Source: Bin5 sp034422415
GTDB lineage: Bacteria > Chloroflexota > Anaerolineae > Caldilineales > Caldilineaceae
Reading direction: 5' to 3'
Length of the DNA: 64,000 nucleotides
Assembly (NCBI GenBank): GCA_965202955.1
Contig: OZ241871.1
Coordinates: 3,906,001-3,970,000 of the forward strand
Shown: one piece after another, positions 1 to 8,863 of the stretch
How the letters are laid out: each line of letters starts with the position of its first letter
Numbering within the stretch: the stretch's first letter is position 1
The notes under the pieces: model-generated
Seen by the model: the letters and a program-made list of their open reading frames with translations, nothing else
The model's database searches: none
Told to the model about the DNA's origin: nothing
Translations under genes and position numbers: made by a program

Positions 1-5
1 GGAAG

Positions 6-962
6 CTAAGCGTTGGATCCGACGAGCGAGACGAAGATAGCCCGCAGACTGGCCGCCTCGTCGTCGGGATTCTGGTAGGCGCTAGCCGTCCGCCGTCCAT
101 TCTCGGTGATCTGATTGAACGCGGCCAGGTCGGCGGCCAGTCGACAAAGCGTCTGCTCCAGCTGCTTCCCGAGCGCGGGCACGTTTCCGTTCTCCACAAG
201 AATGCAGTTCTGGCCCGCCCCTTCGCCTTCCATGTAGACCCCGCCTATGCCGCTGTAGCCTACGACCAGGCAGCCGCAGGCCATGGCCTCGAGGACAGAC
301 GTGTTCATGCCTTCCTGCATATTGGTGGACACATATACGGTTGCCTCGCGCATATGGTGGGCATACTCGTTCTCGCTCAACCCGCGCAGCGCCATCCATT
401 CGAACTCGGTGAAAGGCGCCCCCTTGGCGCATAATATGCTGTGCAGCCAGGCAGCCGAACGCTCTTTGCGGGTCAGGTAGCAGACCTTGGGACGTTTCTG
501 CTCCGGCGTGAAGCGATAACGCGCCTCGTTCACATATTCGCTGATCAGCGTCGATTCGATGCCCATGCTCCAGCGCAGATACTCTTTGATGAGTGGTGAT
601 TTGGTCATCACCCGCTCGATACCATAGCTGCGCCAAGTCTGCCCGTGAGGTAGATTCCAATAGGTGGGCGACCAGCTCAGCGCAATCACAATCCGTTCGC
701 CGGCGAAGCGGGCTGTCTGCTGCATGATCTGGGGCATCACCTCGGGGATGACGAGAACATCCCGCGGCGTGAACTGCGGACGGTCCGACAGCCAGATCGT
801 TGGCGCCTCGTAACCGTGCCAAGTCACCTGGAACGGCCGCTTCTGGTGGACGATCCAGGCGTCAAATCCCATCTCCTTCAGCCGCCGCACATGGCGGTAC
901 AGCGTTTTGATGCCGCCCGAAGGTTGGGGAAAATCAGGACAAAAATAAAGAATGCGCGACAT
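6..962 (-). CDS. GT4-like glycosyltransferase
   Basis: This 318-residue protein looks like a GT-B fold glycosyltransferase that moves a sugar from a nucleotide donor in the cytoplasm. The N-terminus has the family's opening pattern, a hydrophobic strand followed by a Gly-rich loop (PSGGIKTLYRH, about residues 14-24). The C-terminal half carries the donor-site block VSTNMQEGMNTSVLEAMACG (about 209-228), which matches the E-x7-E region of family 4 enzymes. At 318 residues it is slightly short for the family (350-400). It starts at an ATG and is divergent from the dehydrogenase at 1050, with about 87 bases between them. The acceptor cannot be deduced. The family call is from recalled motifs only. 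Confidence 0.75.
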   Translation of the reverse strand: MSRILYFCPDFPQPSGGIKTLYRHVRRLKEMGFDAWIVHQKRPFQVTWHGYEAPTIWLSDRPQFTPRDVLVIPEVMPQIMQQTARFAGERIVIALSWSPTYWNLPHGQTWRSYGIERVMTKSPLIKEYLRWSMGIESTLISEYVNEARYRFTPEQKRPKVCYLTRKERSAAWLHSILCAKGAPFTEFEWMALRGLSENEYAHHMREATVYVSTNMQEGMNTSVLEAMACGCLVVGYSGIGGVYMEGEGAGQNCILVENGNVPALGKQLEQTLCRLAADLAAFNQITENGRRTASAYQNPDDEAASLRAIFVSLVGSNA

Positions 963-1049
963 CGGTCAGCTGCTTTCGTTACCATTCTGAGGTTGCTTCC
1001 GAAACGTCTGAATCTGTACGCCCCGCAAATGGCCGCAAAGGAGAATCCG

Positions 1050-1988
1050 GTGCCCTACCAAATATTGACCGACTCAGCCCTGCCGCCGGACATGGCCGGT
1101 ATGGTTGCCGACAGCTGCGACGTGCACATCTGGGACCTAACCGCAGATGACCCGATCCTGCCGCAGATCGAGGGTTTCATCGTCTACGGCCATCCCGTCG
1201 TGCCCGGTTTGTTGATGGACAAGATGCCCATGCTGCGCTGCCTCAGCAACTTCGGCGTCGGCGTCGACCACATCAACCTGGAAGATGCCAAGGCCCGCGG
1301 CCTACCGGTCGGGTTTACGCCCGGCTTCGTCAACGGCGTCACCGCCGACATGGCCTTCGCCATGCTCATGGCGATCGCCCGCAATATCATCCAGGGCTGG
1401 CTCCACGCCCGCGGACCGGACTATCTTGTCTACGACGCCAACATCCTGCACGGGCACGAGATTTACGGCTCGACGCTCGGCATTGTCGGCATGGGAAGGG
1501 TCGGCCGCGAGATCGCCCGCCGCGCCTTCGGGTTCGATATGAACGTGCTCTACCACAACCGCAACCCCAGCCCTGACGCCGCCGATCTGAACGCCTCCTA
1601 TCGCACGTTGGAGGGATTGCTCGACGAGGCCGATTTCGTCGTCCTGAGCGTGCCAATGTCGCCGCAGACCCGCCACATGATCGGCGCCCCCGAGCTGGCG
1701 CGCATGAAGGAGACCGCTTACCTGGTCAACGTCGCCCGCGGCGGCGTTGTCGACCACGACGCGCTGGTAGACGCGTTGCGCGGCAACGAGATCGCCGGCG
1801 CCATCATGGATGTGACCGACCCGGAGCCCCTGCCGCGAGACCATCCGCTGCTGCGTCTCGACAACTGCGTCGTCCTGCCCCATCTCGGCAGCGCCTCGCG
1901 CCAGTCGCGTTATCGGATGGCCCGCCGCACGGTCGACAACCTCCTCGCCGGCCTGCGCGGGGAAGAGATGCCCAGCCGCGCCGCCTAG
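1050..1988 (+). CDS. D-2-hydroxyacid dehydrogenase, NAD-dependent
   Basis: This enzyme would interconvert a 2-oxoacid and a D-2-hydroxyacid with NAD(P)H. The Rossmann motif GMGRVG, the VNVARGGVVD block with its catalytic-region Arg, and the LPHLGSAS segment with the catalytic His are all present in family order. The open frame extends upstream to 816, but I choose the GTG at 1050 because AAAGGAG lies at 1037-1043 with a six-base spacer; this gives 312 residues, the normal family size. An ATG at 1029 is the alternative. The substrate is unknown: glyoxylate/hydroxypyruvate reductases and phosphoglycerate dehydrogenase-like proteins share these motifs. Confidence 0.85.
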   Translation: MPYQILTDSALPPDMAGMVADSCDVHIWDLTADDPILPQIEGFIVYGHPVVPGLLMDKMPMLRCLSNFGVGVDHINLEDAKARGLPVGFTPGFVNGVTADMAFAMLMAIARNIIQGWLHARGPDYLVYDANILHGHEIYGSTLGIVGMGRVGREIARRAFGFDMNVLYHNRNPSPDAADLNASYRTLEGLLDEADFVVLSVPMSPQTRHMIGAPELARMKETAYLVNVARGGVVDHDALVDALRGNEIAGAIMDVTDPEPLPRDHPLLRLDNCVVLPHLGSASRQSRYRMARRTVDNLLAGLRGEEMPSRAA

Positions 1989-2002
1989 CACGCGCATCCA
2001 GC

Positions 2003-3352
2003 CTATTCCCCATCATCAGGCGGCCGAAGCAGTTCAGGCGGCGCATCCGGCGGGGCGTTCAACGTCAGCAGGAACGCTTTGAGCGCCGCGCTCTGTTCCG
2101 CCGTAAAGGCCAGCGGCACCAGATCGGAATGGCCGGGAAAGGCGGGCGGCGCGTGGTTGTAGTGGCGCATCACCTCGTCTAGATCGGCGAAGAGGCCGTT
2201 GTGCATGTAAGGCGCCGTGTTGGCCACATTGCGGAGACCCGGCACCTTGAACGCCCCCACCAGCTCCTCGCCCTCCAGCTTGATAAATCGCAGCTCCACG
2301 CAGCCATCCTCGCCGGCGTCGCTGTAGGCGCCGAGACAGTTGAACTCGTCCTCCACCACCTGCAACGTGCCCAGCGAGCGGCCCTGATCGAACTTGTCGC
2401 CCTGCGGCAATGGCAGACCGATATTGTGAAAGGTCCCATTCGTGAACAGCGGCCCGTTATGGCAGTCTGTGCACTGGCCATCGCCGATAAAAAGCCGCAG
2501 ACCTGCCGCCTCTTCCTCGCTGAAAACTTCCGCCATGCGGTCCTGGTCATTTGCGACCACCGCGGCTGCGTAGTCATCAAAGCGGCTGCGGCCCGGCAGG
2601 ATCCGTCGCGAATAGGCCGCGATGCTCTTCCCGATGTTGGCGAAAACGCGGTTGACCGCGTTCTGGTCCGCCTCCGTCATCTCATCCCAGGCCGTGTGGA
2701 GGGTTACATCATCCACCGGCGCCGCGTTCAGCGGAAAGCGCGCCTCGTCGTAGAGATCAGGCGCGGGGCCGAACAGCGCCTCGTACTGGCTGCGATAGTT
2801 GTCCAGTACGTAGCGGGCGTGCGCATTGCGATTGCCGCCGTGCTCGATCGCCGCCTCCTGCGGCGCGAGCGCCTGCGCCCACTGGCTGTCTTTGCGGCCG
2901 TCCCAGTAAAACCAGTCGCTGTATCCTATCCCGACGATCGTGGGCGTGTGGCGGGGTGTATTTGCGCCACGCACGTTGGCGCGCACTTTGCCATCGGTGA
3001 AATATAGTTCAGGAACGTGGCAAGAGGAGCAGGAGACGGCCCCCTCAGAGCTGAGACCGCTATCGAAAAAGAGGGAATGGCCGAGCACGACCGCGGCCGG
3101 GTCGTCACCCACCGCGTTGGACGGATCTGACGGAAGAGGCGGCAGCCGGTCGATGCTGAGGGAGGCGATCAGGCCCTGTTCGGCCGCGGTCCATCCATGC
3201 ACCCCGCTTGCCGACGAGTCCATTCCGCCTGTGAGAATCGACCAAACTGCGGCCGTTGGCCCTTCCCGAAAGAGGCCGAAGAGGACAAGAGCCCCGCCGG
3301 AGACGAGGATGAGCAGGACCGCCTCGACTACAACGATGATAGTGCGACGCAC
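2003..3352 (-). CDS. Di-haem cytochrome c peroxidase (MauG family)
   Basis: This 449-residue exported protein has an N-terminal membrane segment (about residues 5-28) and two c-type haem motifs, CSSCH (108-112) and CTDCH (294-298), the arrangement of bacterial di-haem peroxidases and MauG-type enzymes. It should act outside the membrane, reducing peroxide or carrying out an oxidative modification of a partner protein. The GTG start at 3352 lies three bases beyond the end of the lipoprotein gene 3356-3838, so the two are probably translated together. The acidic Pro-rich C-terminus is not diagnostic. Whether it is a detoxifying peroxidase or a MauG-like protein-modifying enzyme cannot be settled from the motifs. 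Confidence 0.88.
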   Translation of the reverse strand: MRRTIIVVVEAVLLILVSGGALVLFGLFREGPTAAVWSILTGGMDSSASGVHGWTAAEQGLIASLSIDRLPPLPSDPSNAVGDDPAAVVLGHSLFFDSGLSSEGAVSCSSCHVPELYFTDGKVRANVRGANTPRHTPTIVGIGYSDWFYWDGRKDSQWAQALAPQEAAIEHGGNRNAHARYVLDNYRSQYEALFGPAPDLYDEARFPLNAAPVDDVTLHTAWDEMTEADQNAVNRVFANIGKSIAAYSRRILPGRSRFDDYAAAVVANDQDRMAEVFSEEEAAGLRLFIGDGQCTDCHNGPLFTNGTFHNIGLPLPQGDKFDQGRSLGTLQVVEDEFNCLGAYSDAGEDGCVELRFIKLEGEELVGAFKVPGLRNVANTAPYMHNGLFADLDEVMRHYNHAPPAFPGHSDLVPLAFTAEQSAALKAFLLTLNAPPDAPPELLRPPDDGE

Positions 3353-3355
3353 GCG

Positions 3356-3838
3356 CTAATTCAACTCGAATTCAAAGGTGACCGAGTCGCTCTGTCCGCC
3401 TGAACTGATCTCAAGCGTCATCACCCACTCGCCGGCCATATTGAAGCGAACACCCTCCAGCAGATAGTCGCCCTCGCCCAGGTTCTCTGTCACTCGCGGC
3501 GCGGTCGGAAAACCGTGATCGTGCTCCGGCATGCCGCCGATTACCGTGATCTCGGCATCGGTAACCGGGCTGCCGTCCTCCGTCTCGACGTGGAGCGTCC
3601 ATGCGTGCGTCTCGTTGATCACGACGGGGTCCAGCCGGCTGACAGCACTGACGGTGAACAGATTGTTCTCTGTCGTCTGCGGGTCGAGCGCGTCGGCGGC
3701 CATCGAGCCGCCCGACATATCCATCTCCATGCCTTCGCCGTCCATTTCCATGCCGCTGCCCTGGTCCGGCATGACCATATTGCAGGCGCCTGCGATGTAA
3801 GCCAGGGTGAGCAAACAGACGGACAAACAAACTCTCAT
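3356..3838 (-). CDS. Met-rich YtkA/FixH-like lipoprotein
   Basis: This 160-residue protein begins with a signal peptide ending in a lipobox (YIAGAC, Cys19). Next comes a short Met/Asp/Gly-rich stretch (about residues 29-46) that could bind copper through thioethers. The rest resembles a YtkA-like or FixH-like immunoglobulin-type domain, with the characteristic GMPEHDHGFPTAP loop and a final FNMAGEWVMTLEI strand. It is the first gene of an operon with the di-haem peroxidase downstream, which suggests a shared periplasmic redox or metal-handling role. A GAGGAG ribosome-binding site precedes the ATG, and a TATACT-like -10 hexamer lies about 50 bases upstream (complement of 3886-3891). The metal role is inference. 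Confidence 0.7.
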   Translation of the reverse strand: MRVCLSVCLLTLAYIAGACNMVMPDQGSGMEMDGEGMEMDMSGGSMAADALDPQTTENNLFTVSAVSRLDPVVINETHAWTLHVETEDGSPVTDAEITVIGGMPEHDHGFPTAPRVTENLGEGDYLLEGVRFNMAGEWVMTLEISSGGQSDSVTFEFELN

Positions 3839-4060
3839 TCACAATTCTCCTCATTGAGCAAAGTGATTGACGAGATAGGAAAGTAGTATAGCACGGTTCC
3901 TTTATCCGACTTTACCATAGACCGAAGGCATTCGGCCTAACCGGGCTCTTCGTCAGCGCACGGGCGGGCCGCCGCCCGGAAAGAGGGTTCTTGGATCCCT
4001 TGCATTTCGGCCTCCTCAATCCCGGAAAGGGCGCGAAGAACCGAAAGAGGCGGCCTCAAG

Positions 4061-4902
4061 TCATTTCAACGTTCTTGGCCGGCTTCCATGCACGAAGAAA
4101 TCTCCTGTTCTGGCTGAAACTGAAACGCGTCGACGGAACCCGGCCACGATTTGAGAGCACAACGCATGAAAAGCCTGCCCCTCGGCGTCATCCACGACTA
4201 CGTACACTTCGGGCAACGTGTGTATGGCAGCACTGGGCGAGACTACGGTCATGTGTGTCATCAGGTCTCCAGGTTTGAATCCCGCCGGCTGGTAGTCGAC
4301 ACTGTAAAAGGAACAGCTCCCAAGTACGAGACCCTTGCTCTCATACCAGAGACCCAGGCCCATACCTGATTCATCCTGTGCAGTGTAGAAGACCGAGTCG
4401 TAGTAGACCGGTTCTCCAAGGCACTCGATAACGCGTCCCAACGTCGGCTGGTATCGTTCCCAAAAAAGCTGTGATTCCTATAAGCCTTCTTGCTTCGAAG
4501 CGGGCAGAGTAGTAGGCGAATTCCCTGAAGACGTCGTTCCATTCAACCAGGAATTGCCCCTGATGGATCCCGGACCTGACCAACTTGCTGTCAATGCCCC
4601 AAAGTTTGGCTGCCTTATCCATGACATCTGCAGGAGAATCCTTGCCGAACCGGAACTCTTCCCAAAGGGCTTCGCCAAATCTGTAGCAAGAAAAGGGCAA
4701 TTGTGACAGCGCCAATCTGAAAGGCAAGTTCGTAGGAATCTACCCAGTTTGAGCGGCTTCCAGCAATCGTCGCAACGATGCGGCGGACTCTTAGGCGGCG
4801 AATAATCAAGCCCTGATTTCGTTGGGCCCTGAAAAATTTGATATAGAGAGCAGAACCAATCGCTAAAGAGATCCAAAAGACGCGAACAAGAACAAGATCC
4901 AT
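4061..4902 (-). pseudogene. Frameshifted membrane-anchored protein gene
   Basis: Three overlapping minus-strand frames read like one protein. The first (from 4902) has two membrane segments (near residues 5-22 and 58-77). The second (4371-4727) carries a soluble stretch ending FEARRLIGIT. The third (4061-4441) continues with WERYQPTLGRVIECLGEPVY and a plausible globular domain. The second and third frames join at a run of six A at 4462-4467, where a one-base change would make the reading continuous. I recognise no family. It could be a decaying gene, an assembly error in the homopolymer, or two separate small genes (the 95-residue membrane protein alone is possible). Confidence 0.4.
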
Positions 4903-5024
4903 GCGGACGTCTTAGTTGCCGCTAGAAGCCTTTGTCCAGCTCAACCGCAATAACGACACAGCCGTTGCAGAGAAGCACTGGAATCAGAGTTGCCTTCCTC
5001 TTCGCCAATGATACGCAAAGTCAA

Positions 5025-6083
5025 TCATGTCGTTAATGCCTCCCATCTCGCCGCCATGTCGCGCAGCTTGGCCTGAAATTCCTCGGTTTCGATCACCTCT
5101 CGGTTCACCGGATACGCCGGAATCTCACCTCTGAACAGCGCCAGCAAACTCTCGCAGGCCATCGTCCCGTTCAAATCGTACAGGTCGTCGGTCCAGGCCA
5201 GCGCGTGCGGCGAGAGGATCACGTTTTCCATCTCGATCAGCGGATGGTCCAGCGGCAGCGGCTCCGGCTCGACCACGTCCAGGCCCGCGCCGGCGATCGC
5301 GCCGCTCTGCAGAGCAGCGACCAAGTCTTCCTGGTTGACAATCGGCCCGCGCGCCGTGTTGATGAAGTAGGCGCTCGGCTTCATCAGCGAAAACAGCCGC
5401 GCGTCAATCATGCCGCGGGTCTCTTCGCTCAGCGGGCAGTTGACTGCCACGAAATCCGATTCGCGGAAGAGCTCCTCGATGCCGACCAACTCCACGTCCA
5501 ACGCCTGCGCCCGCTGGGGGTCGAGGTAGGGGTCATGGGTGATGCGCCGGCCCAGGTCGAACGGACCGAGCAGACGGAACATCTCGCCGCCGATGTTGCC
5601 CATTCCGACCGATCCGACCGTCTTGCCGCTCAGTCCCAGCCCGCTTACCTCCACCTTCAGATCCCAGCGGCCGGTGCGCACGAGCTTGTCCTTTGCCGCC
5701 AGTTTCTTCGCCAGCGCCAGGATCAGCGTTAGGATCGCCTCGGCGACCGGCTTGCGCACCGCGTCCACTGCGATCGTCAGCAATACGTGGTTGGCGGTCA
5801 GTGCCTCCGTGTCGACCATGTCGTAGCCGACACCCCAACGCGCAACGCAGATCATGCGCCCGCCGCCCCTGACCGCTTCGGCAGTATAGGGGCTGCCTAG
5901 GGCGATGACACCGTCGAAGTCCGCGACCGCCTCGGCCTGAACCGGCTCGCCGTAGTTGACGTCGAAATAGTCCCATTCGACATGTGGCAGCGGGTCGATC
6001 AGGCGCGCCAGGACCGGCTCGATCGTGCCCGGCGCAAATGTCTTGAAACCGGCCGAAGCACCGATGCGGAATGGCTGAGACAT
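5025..6083 (-). CDS. D-2-hydroxyacid dehydrogenase
   Basis: A second NAD-dependent D-2-hydroxyacid dehydrogenase, 352 residues, only distantly like the one at 1050. Visible signatures are the cofactor loop GMGNIG, the FINTARGPIV block and the LSPHALAW segment with the catalytic His. The frame is open to 6734, but the start is the ATG at 6083: AAGGAG sits just upstream, and everything before it is the shadow of the neighbouring gene. It is the last gene of a three-gene minus-strand operon (8074 to 5025) with an enolase-superfamily enzyme and a phytanoyl-CoA dioxygenase-like protein, so it probably oxidises or reduces an intermediate made by those enzymes. Confidence 0.87.
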   Translation of the reverse strand: MSQPFRIGASAGFKTFAPGTIEPVLARLIDPLPHVEWDYFDVNYGEPVQAEAVADFDGVIALGSPYTAEAVRGGGRMICVARWGVGYDMVDTEALTANHVLLTIAVDAVRKPVAEAILTLILALAKKLAAKDKLVRTGRWDLKVEVSGLGLSGKTVGSVGMGNIGGEMFRLLGPFDLGRRITHDPYLDPQRAQALDVELVGIEELFRESDFVAVNCPLSEETRGMIDARLFSLMKPSAYFINTARGPIVNQEDLVAALQSGAIAGAGLDVVEPEPLPLDHPLIEMENVILSPHALAWTDDLYDLNGTMACESLLALFRGEIPAYPVNREVIETEEFQAKLRDMAARWEALTT

Positions 6084-6151
6084 GGGATGACTCCTTGGTT
6101 GAGGGTACGTTTCTCTTGCGAATAACGCGAGGGCGGCTGCGCTCCCGCGCG

Positions 6152-6898
6152 CTACTCCTCTTCGAACAGCGAAGGCCGCGCGTTGAAGTAGGGCGGCTCG
6201 AATAGCAACTTTTGTCTCGCCGTCAGGTTGACGTTTTCGGGCGGCTGCGTGTAGTTGGCGCTCCACGACTGCTGACCAGGGCTGTACTTGAACAGCAGCG
6301 AACGCCGCTGGTAGCCGGCCGTCCACACAGCTGTGCCGTGCGTGAGCGCCTCGGTGAAGACAACCACTGACCCGGCAGGCGCTTCCGGCACAACGACCGC
6401 GTCGTGCGCTGCGTGCGCGAGTTGGATGCTCCGCGGGCAGGGGAAGTTCGCTTTGTGGCTGCCCGGCACGGCGCAGAATCCGCCCACTTCCGGACCTGTA
6501 TCGGTCAGATTCCAGGCCGCGACCGTCAGGCCGTTGTACATCCGCCCATCGCGAAAATGGTAGTACTCCGGCGGGTCGTAGGGCGTGTTGCCCCCGTGCA
6601 GCCGCAGCGACTCGGTGCCCTCGCGCATGTAAATGCCGTAGTAGTGATCCAGGCGAAATCCGTCGCCGAGGACTGCCTTCAGGTAGGGCAAGATGCGGTC
6701 GTGGTCGAGAAGGTCGCAATAGTTTTGCCCCCACTCCAGGAAGGCGCCGAAGCGCGCGCTCAACGTGTCATCCTCAGGCGGCGGCAACTCCTGGCTGTCC
6801 ATCAGCCGGTTCAGCTCTGCGAGCTCCGCCGCCGACAACACTTCCTCGATGACCAGGTAACCGCGCAGGTCGAACAGATAGCGTTCCTCTTCGTTCAT
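6152..6898 (-). CDS. Phytanoyl-CoA dioxygenase-like Fe/2OG protein
   Basis: A 248-residue protein of the PhyH superfamily, which normally uses Fe(II) and 2-oxoglutarate to hydroxylate small molecules. The C-terminal metal and 2OG residues are clear: VPGSH (about residues 144-148), the distal His in EALTHG, and the RRSLLFKYS arginine. The position that usually reads HxD reads LHGG (about 99-102), so the carboxylate ligand appears replaced by glycine. That replacement is known in Fe/2OG halogenases but also occurs in uncharacterised relatives. GGAGGGAG precedes the ATG. The gene sits between the enolase-superfamily and dehydrogenase genes of the same operon. Substrate unknown. Confidence 0.75.
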   Translation of the reverse strand: MNEEERYLFDLRGYLVIEEVLSAAELAELNRLMDSQELPPPEDDTLSARFGAFLEWGQNYCDLLDHDRILPYLKAVLGDGFRLDHYYGIYMREGTESLRLHGGNTPYDPPEYYHFRDGRMYNGLTVAAWNLTDTGPEVGGFCAVPGSHKANFPCPRSIQLAHAAHDAVVVPEAPAGSVVVFTEALTHGTAVWTAGYQRRSLLFKYSPGQQSWSANYTQPPENVNLTARQKLLFEPPYFNARPSLFEEE

Positions 6899-6931
6899 CG
6901 GCTCCCTCCGCCGGCAGCCGTGCGCTGGGAC

Positions 6932-8074
6932 CTACTCCAGCAGATTGTCCTCGATATAGTCCCAGTTGATGTCCTGGCCCAGGCCGGGCAGCTGCGAAAT
7001 ATGCACGAATCCTTCGTCGTCCATCGGGTCGTCGAGCCGGTTGAGCCATGCGGCCGGGTCATCATAGTCGATGAAAGGATGCAGCAGGCCGCGCTCGTAG
7101 TACTGGCCCGGAATACCCATCGCACACAGGGCGTGGAAGTTGCCCGGTCCGCCGCCGTGTACCTCCATCCGCATACCGAACGACTCGGCCAAGTGGGCCA
7201 CCTTCATCAACGGCGTGAGCCCGCCCAGGTCCCCGACCCCGCCGCGCACAAGGTCGCACGCGCCCGCTTTGATCCACTCGGCCCGCGTGAACATCTTGCC
7301 TTCGGCCGTCTCCGGTCCGCAGATCGGCAGCGGCGTCTGCTCACACAGCCACACGTAGGAGGACATGCTGTGCTCGTCCATCGGCTCTTCCATCCAGTAG
7401 TAGTCCAGCTTTTCCAGGCCCCTGGCCAGTTCCAGCGCCTCGAGCCGGGAATAATAGTGGTATGGATCGAGCATCAGGTGGGCGTCGGGCCCGTACACCT
7501 CGCGCACCGCGGCGCAGGCGGCGATGTCCCGTTTGACGCTGGGCGCGCCTTCGTAGGGAGGCTGCCACGTATGCAGCTTGAAGGAAGGGTAGCCGCGCTC
7601 GATGCACCAGGCGGCGAAGTTCGCGTAGTCCTCGGGGGTGCCCAGCCCGCCCTCAACGTCGTCGCCGCACATCGTGCTGGCGTAGGCCGGCACCTTGTCG
7701 CGCGTCGCGCCGAGCAGTTTGTGTACGGGTATGTCGAGCGCCCGTCCCGCCAGGTCCCACAGCGCCAAGTCGACGGCATTCAGGAGCCTGTCTGACATTG
7801 TGGCCAGGTTGAGTCGCTGCCGCTCCTTCAGATTGTGCCAGATCCGCTCGCGGTAGAAGGGGTCCTCGCCGGTGATATTTGGTTTCACGAGGCCGTCGAT
7901 CAGCGCCTGCGACGGGCTGCCGAAATAGTAGCCCTCGACGCCCTCGTCGGTATGAATCGTGAGCAGCGACTGCACCGCCTCGTGCGGACCGCCAGGGTGG
8001 CCGTGCCCTTCGGAATCGCGCACGGTGTTCGAAATGTAGCGAAAGCGGCGAACGGTCAGATCAGTTATTTTCAC
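6932..8074 (-). CDS. Enolase-superfamily dehydratase (MR/MLE group)
   Basis: A 380-residue mandelate racemase/muconate lactonizing enzyme-type protein; such enzymes abstract an alpha-proton from a carboxylate, commonly to dehydrate sugar acids. The capping domain (1-125) is followed by the barrel with KLH (about 177-179), metal-ligand candidates in MLDPYHYY, MEEPMDEH and GPETAEG, and the general base candidate in MEVHGGGPG. The GTG start at 8074 has AGGAG eight bases upstream. It is the first gene of an operon with the PhyH-like and dehydrogenase genes; 33 bases separate it from the former. The IS630 element begins about 250 bases upstream, so its promoter may have been affected. Sugar-acid specificity is not determinable here. 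Confidence 0.85.
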   Translation of the reverse strand: MKITDLTVRRFRYISNTVRDSEGHGHPGGPHEAVQSLLTIHTDEGVEGYYFGSPSQALIDGLVKPNITGEDPFYRERIWHNLKERQRLNLATMSDRLLNAVDLALWDLAGRALDIPVHKLLGATRDKVPAYASTMCGDDVEGGLGTPEDYANFAAWCIERGYPSFKLHTWQPPYEGAPSVKRDIAACAAVREVYGPDAHLMLDPYHYYSRLEALELARGLEKLDYYWMEEPMDEHSMSSYVWLCEQTPLPICGPETAEGKMFTRAEWIKAGACDLVRGGVGDLGGLTPLMKVAHLAESFGMRMEVHGGGPGNFHALCAMGIPGQYYERGLLHPFIDYDDPAAWLNRLDDPMDDEGFVHISQLPGLGQDINWDYIEDNLLE

Positions 8075-8401
8075 GGGTTTCTCCTGCCAGCAGAAAAGTG
8101 GGCTGGGGAGCTTCGAGGCCGGAAAACGTCGAGTTCAAAAGGACGGCGGCATTCGTTCTCAGGCGCAGTTTATCATACGCCGATAGAGGGAAAAAGCGTG
8201 GCAGCGGGGAATGGCAGTGGACTGCTGGCGCCGAGAGGTGGCGATGAGCCTGTGGCATGGAGCAACGGAACAGCATACTCAGCATCGGGACCTGTTGGCT
8301 TTCGACAAGACTCGCACAGTCTAGTGGTGTAACAGATAAGGTTTGATGGATAGGTGAACTGTGGCACACTCTCCGGAAAGGCGGACACAAGGAGAGGGGA
8401 A

Positions 8402-8863
8402 ATGCCAGCGAAACGATATCGGGTGCGCTTGACAGCGGAGGAGCGCAAGGAACTGGAAACGCAAGTGAATACAGGCACAGGGTCGGGACGCCGCTCAAGA
8501 CGGGCTCGCATCCTCTTGATGGCCGATGAAGCGCAGGTAGGCGGGGGCTTTAACGACGCCGAGATAGGCAAGGCTTTAGGCGCGCATGTGCGCACAGTCG
8601 AGCGAGTTCGGGAACGGTGTGTCACAGTCGGAATTGAAGCGGCCCTCACCCACACGCGCCCGAAACGGAAGCGACCGCGCGTATTGGATGGCGCCGGCGA
8701 AGCCCGCTTGGTGCAGATAGCCTGTAGCGCTGCGCCCGATGGACAGGAGAGATGGACGTTGCAGATGCTGGCCGATAAGCTGGTCGAATTAGAGGTGGTC
8801 GAACGCATTTCGCGCGAAACGGTGCGCACGACACTCAAAAAAACGAACTCAAGCCCTGGTTGA
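8402..8863 (+). CDS. IS630 transposase, N-terminal part (orfA)
   Basis: This frame encodes the helix-turn-helix DNA-binding half of an IS630 transposase (about 153 residues from the ATG at 8402, which follows GGAGAGGGGAA). It has the basic N-terminus, the RRARILLMADE helix and a second helix-turn-helix region around KALGAHVRTVERVRERC. It ends shortly after a run of seven A at 8837-8843. A -1 slip there continues in frame as LKKNELKPWLKDVW into orfB, which would rebuild a single transposase of about 380 residues. Without the slip the protein lacks the catalytic domain. Confidence 0.85.
   Translation: MPAKRYRVRLTAEERKELETQVNTGTGSGRRSRRARILLMADEAQVGGGFNDAEIGKALGAHVRTVERVRERCVTVGIEAALTHTRPKRKRPRVLDGAGEARLVQIACSAAPDGQERWTLQMLADKLVELEVVERISRETVRTTLKKTNSSPG

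Noticed and set aside
6084..6734. Long upstream extension of the D-2-hydroxyacid dehydrogenase
   Set aside because: It overlaps the PhyH-like gene, and a good ribosome-binding site points to the ATG at 6083.
6404..7795. 463-codon plus-strand open frame
   Set aside because: Antisense to the PhyH-like and enolase-superfamily genes; no ribosome-binding site and no recognisable motifs.
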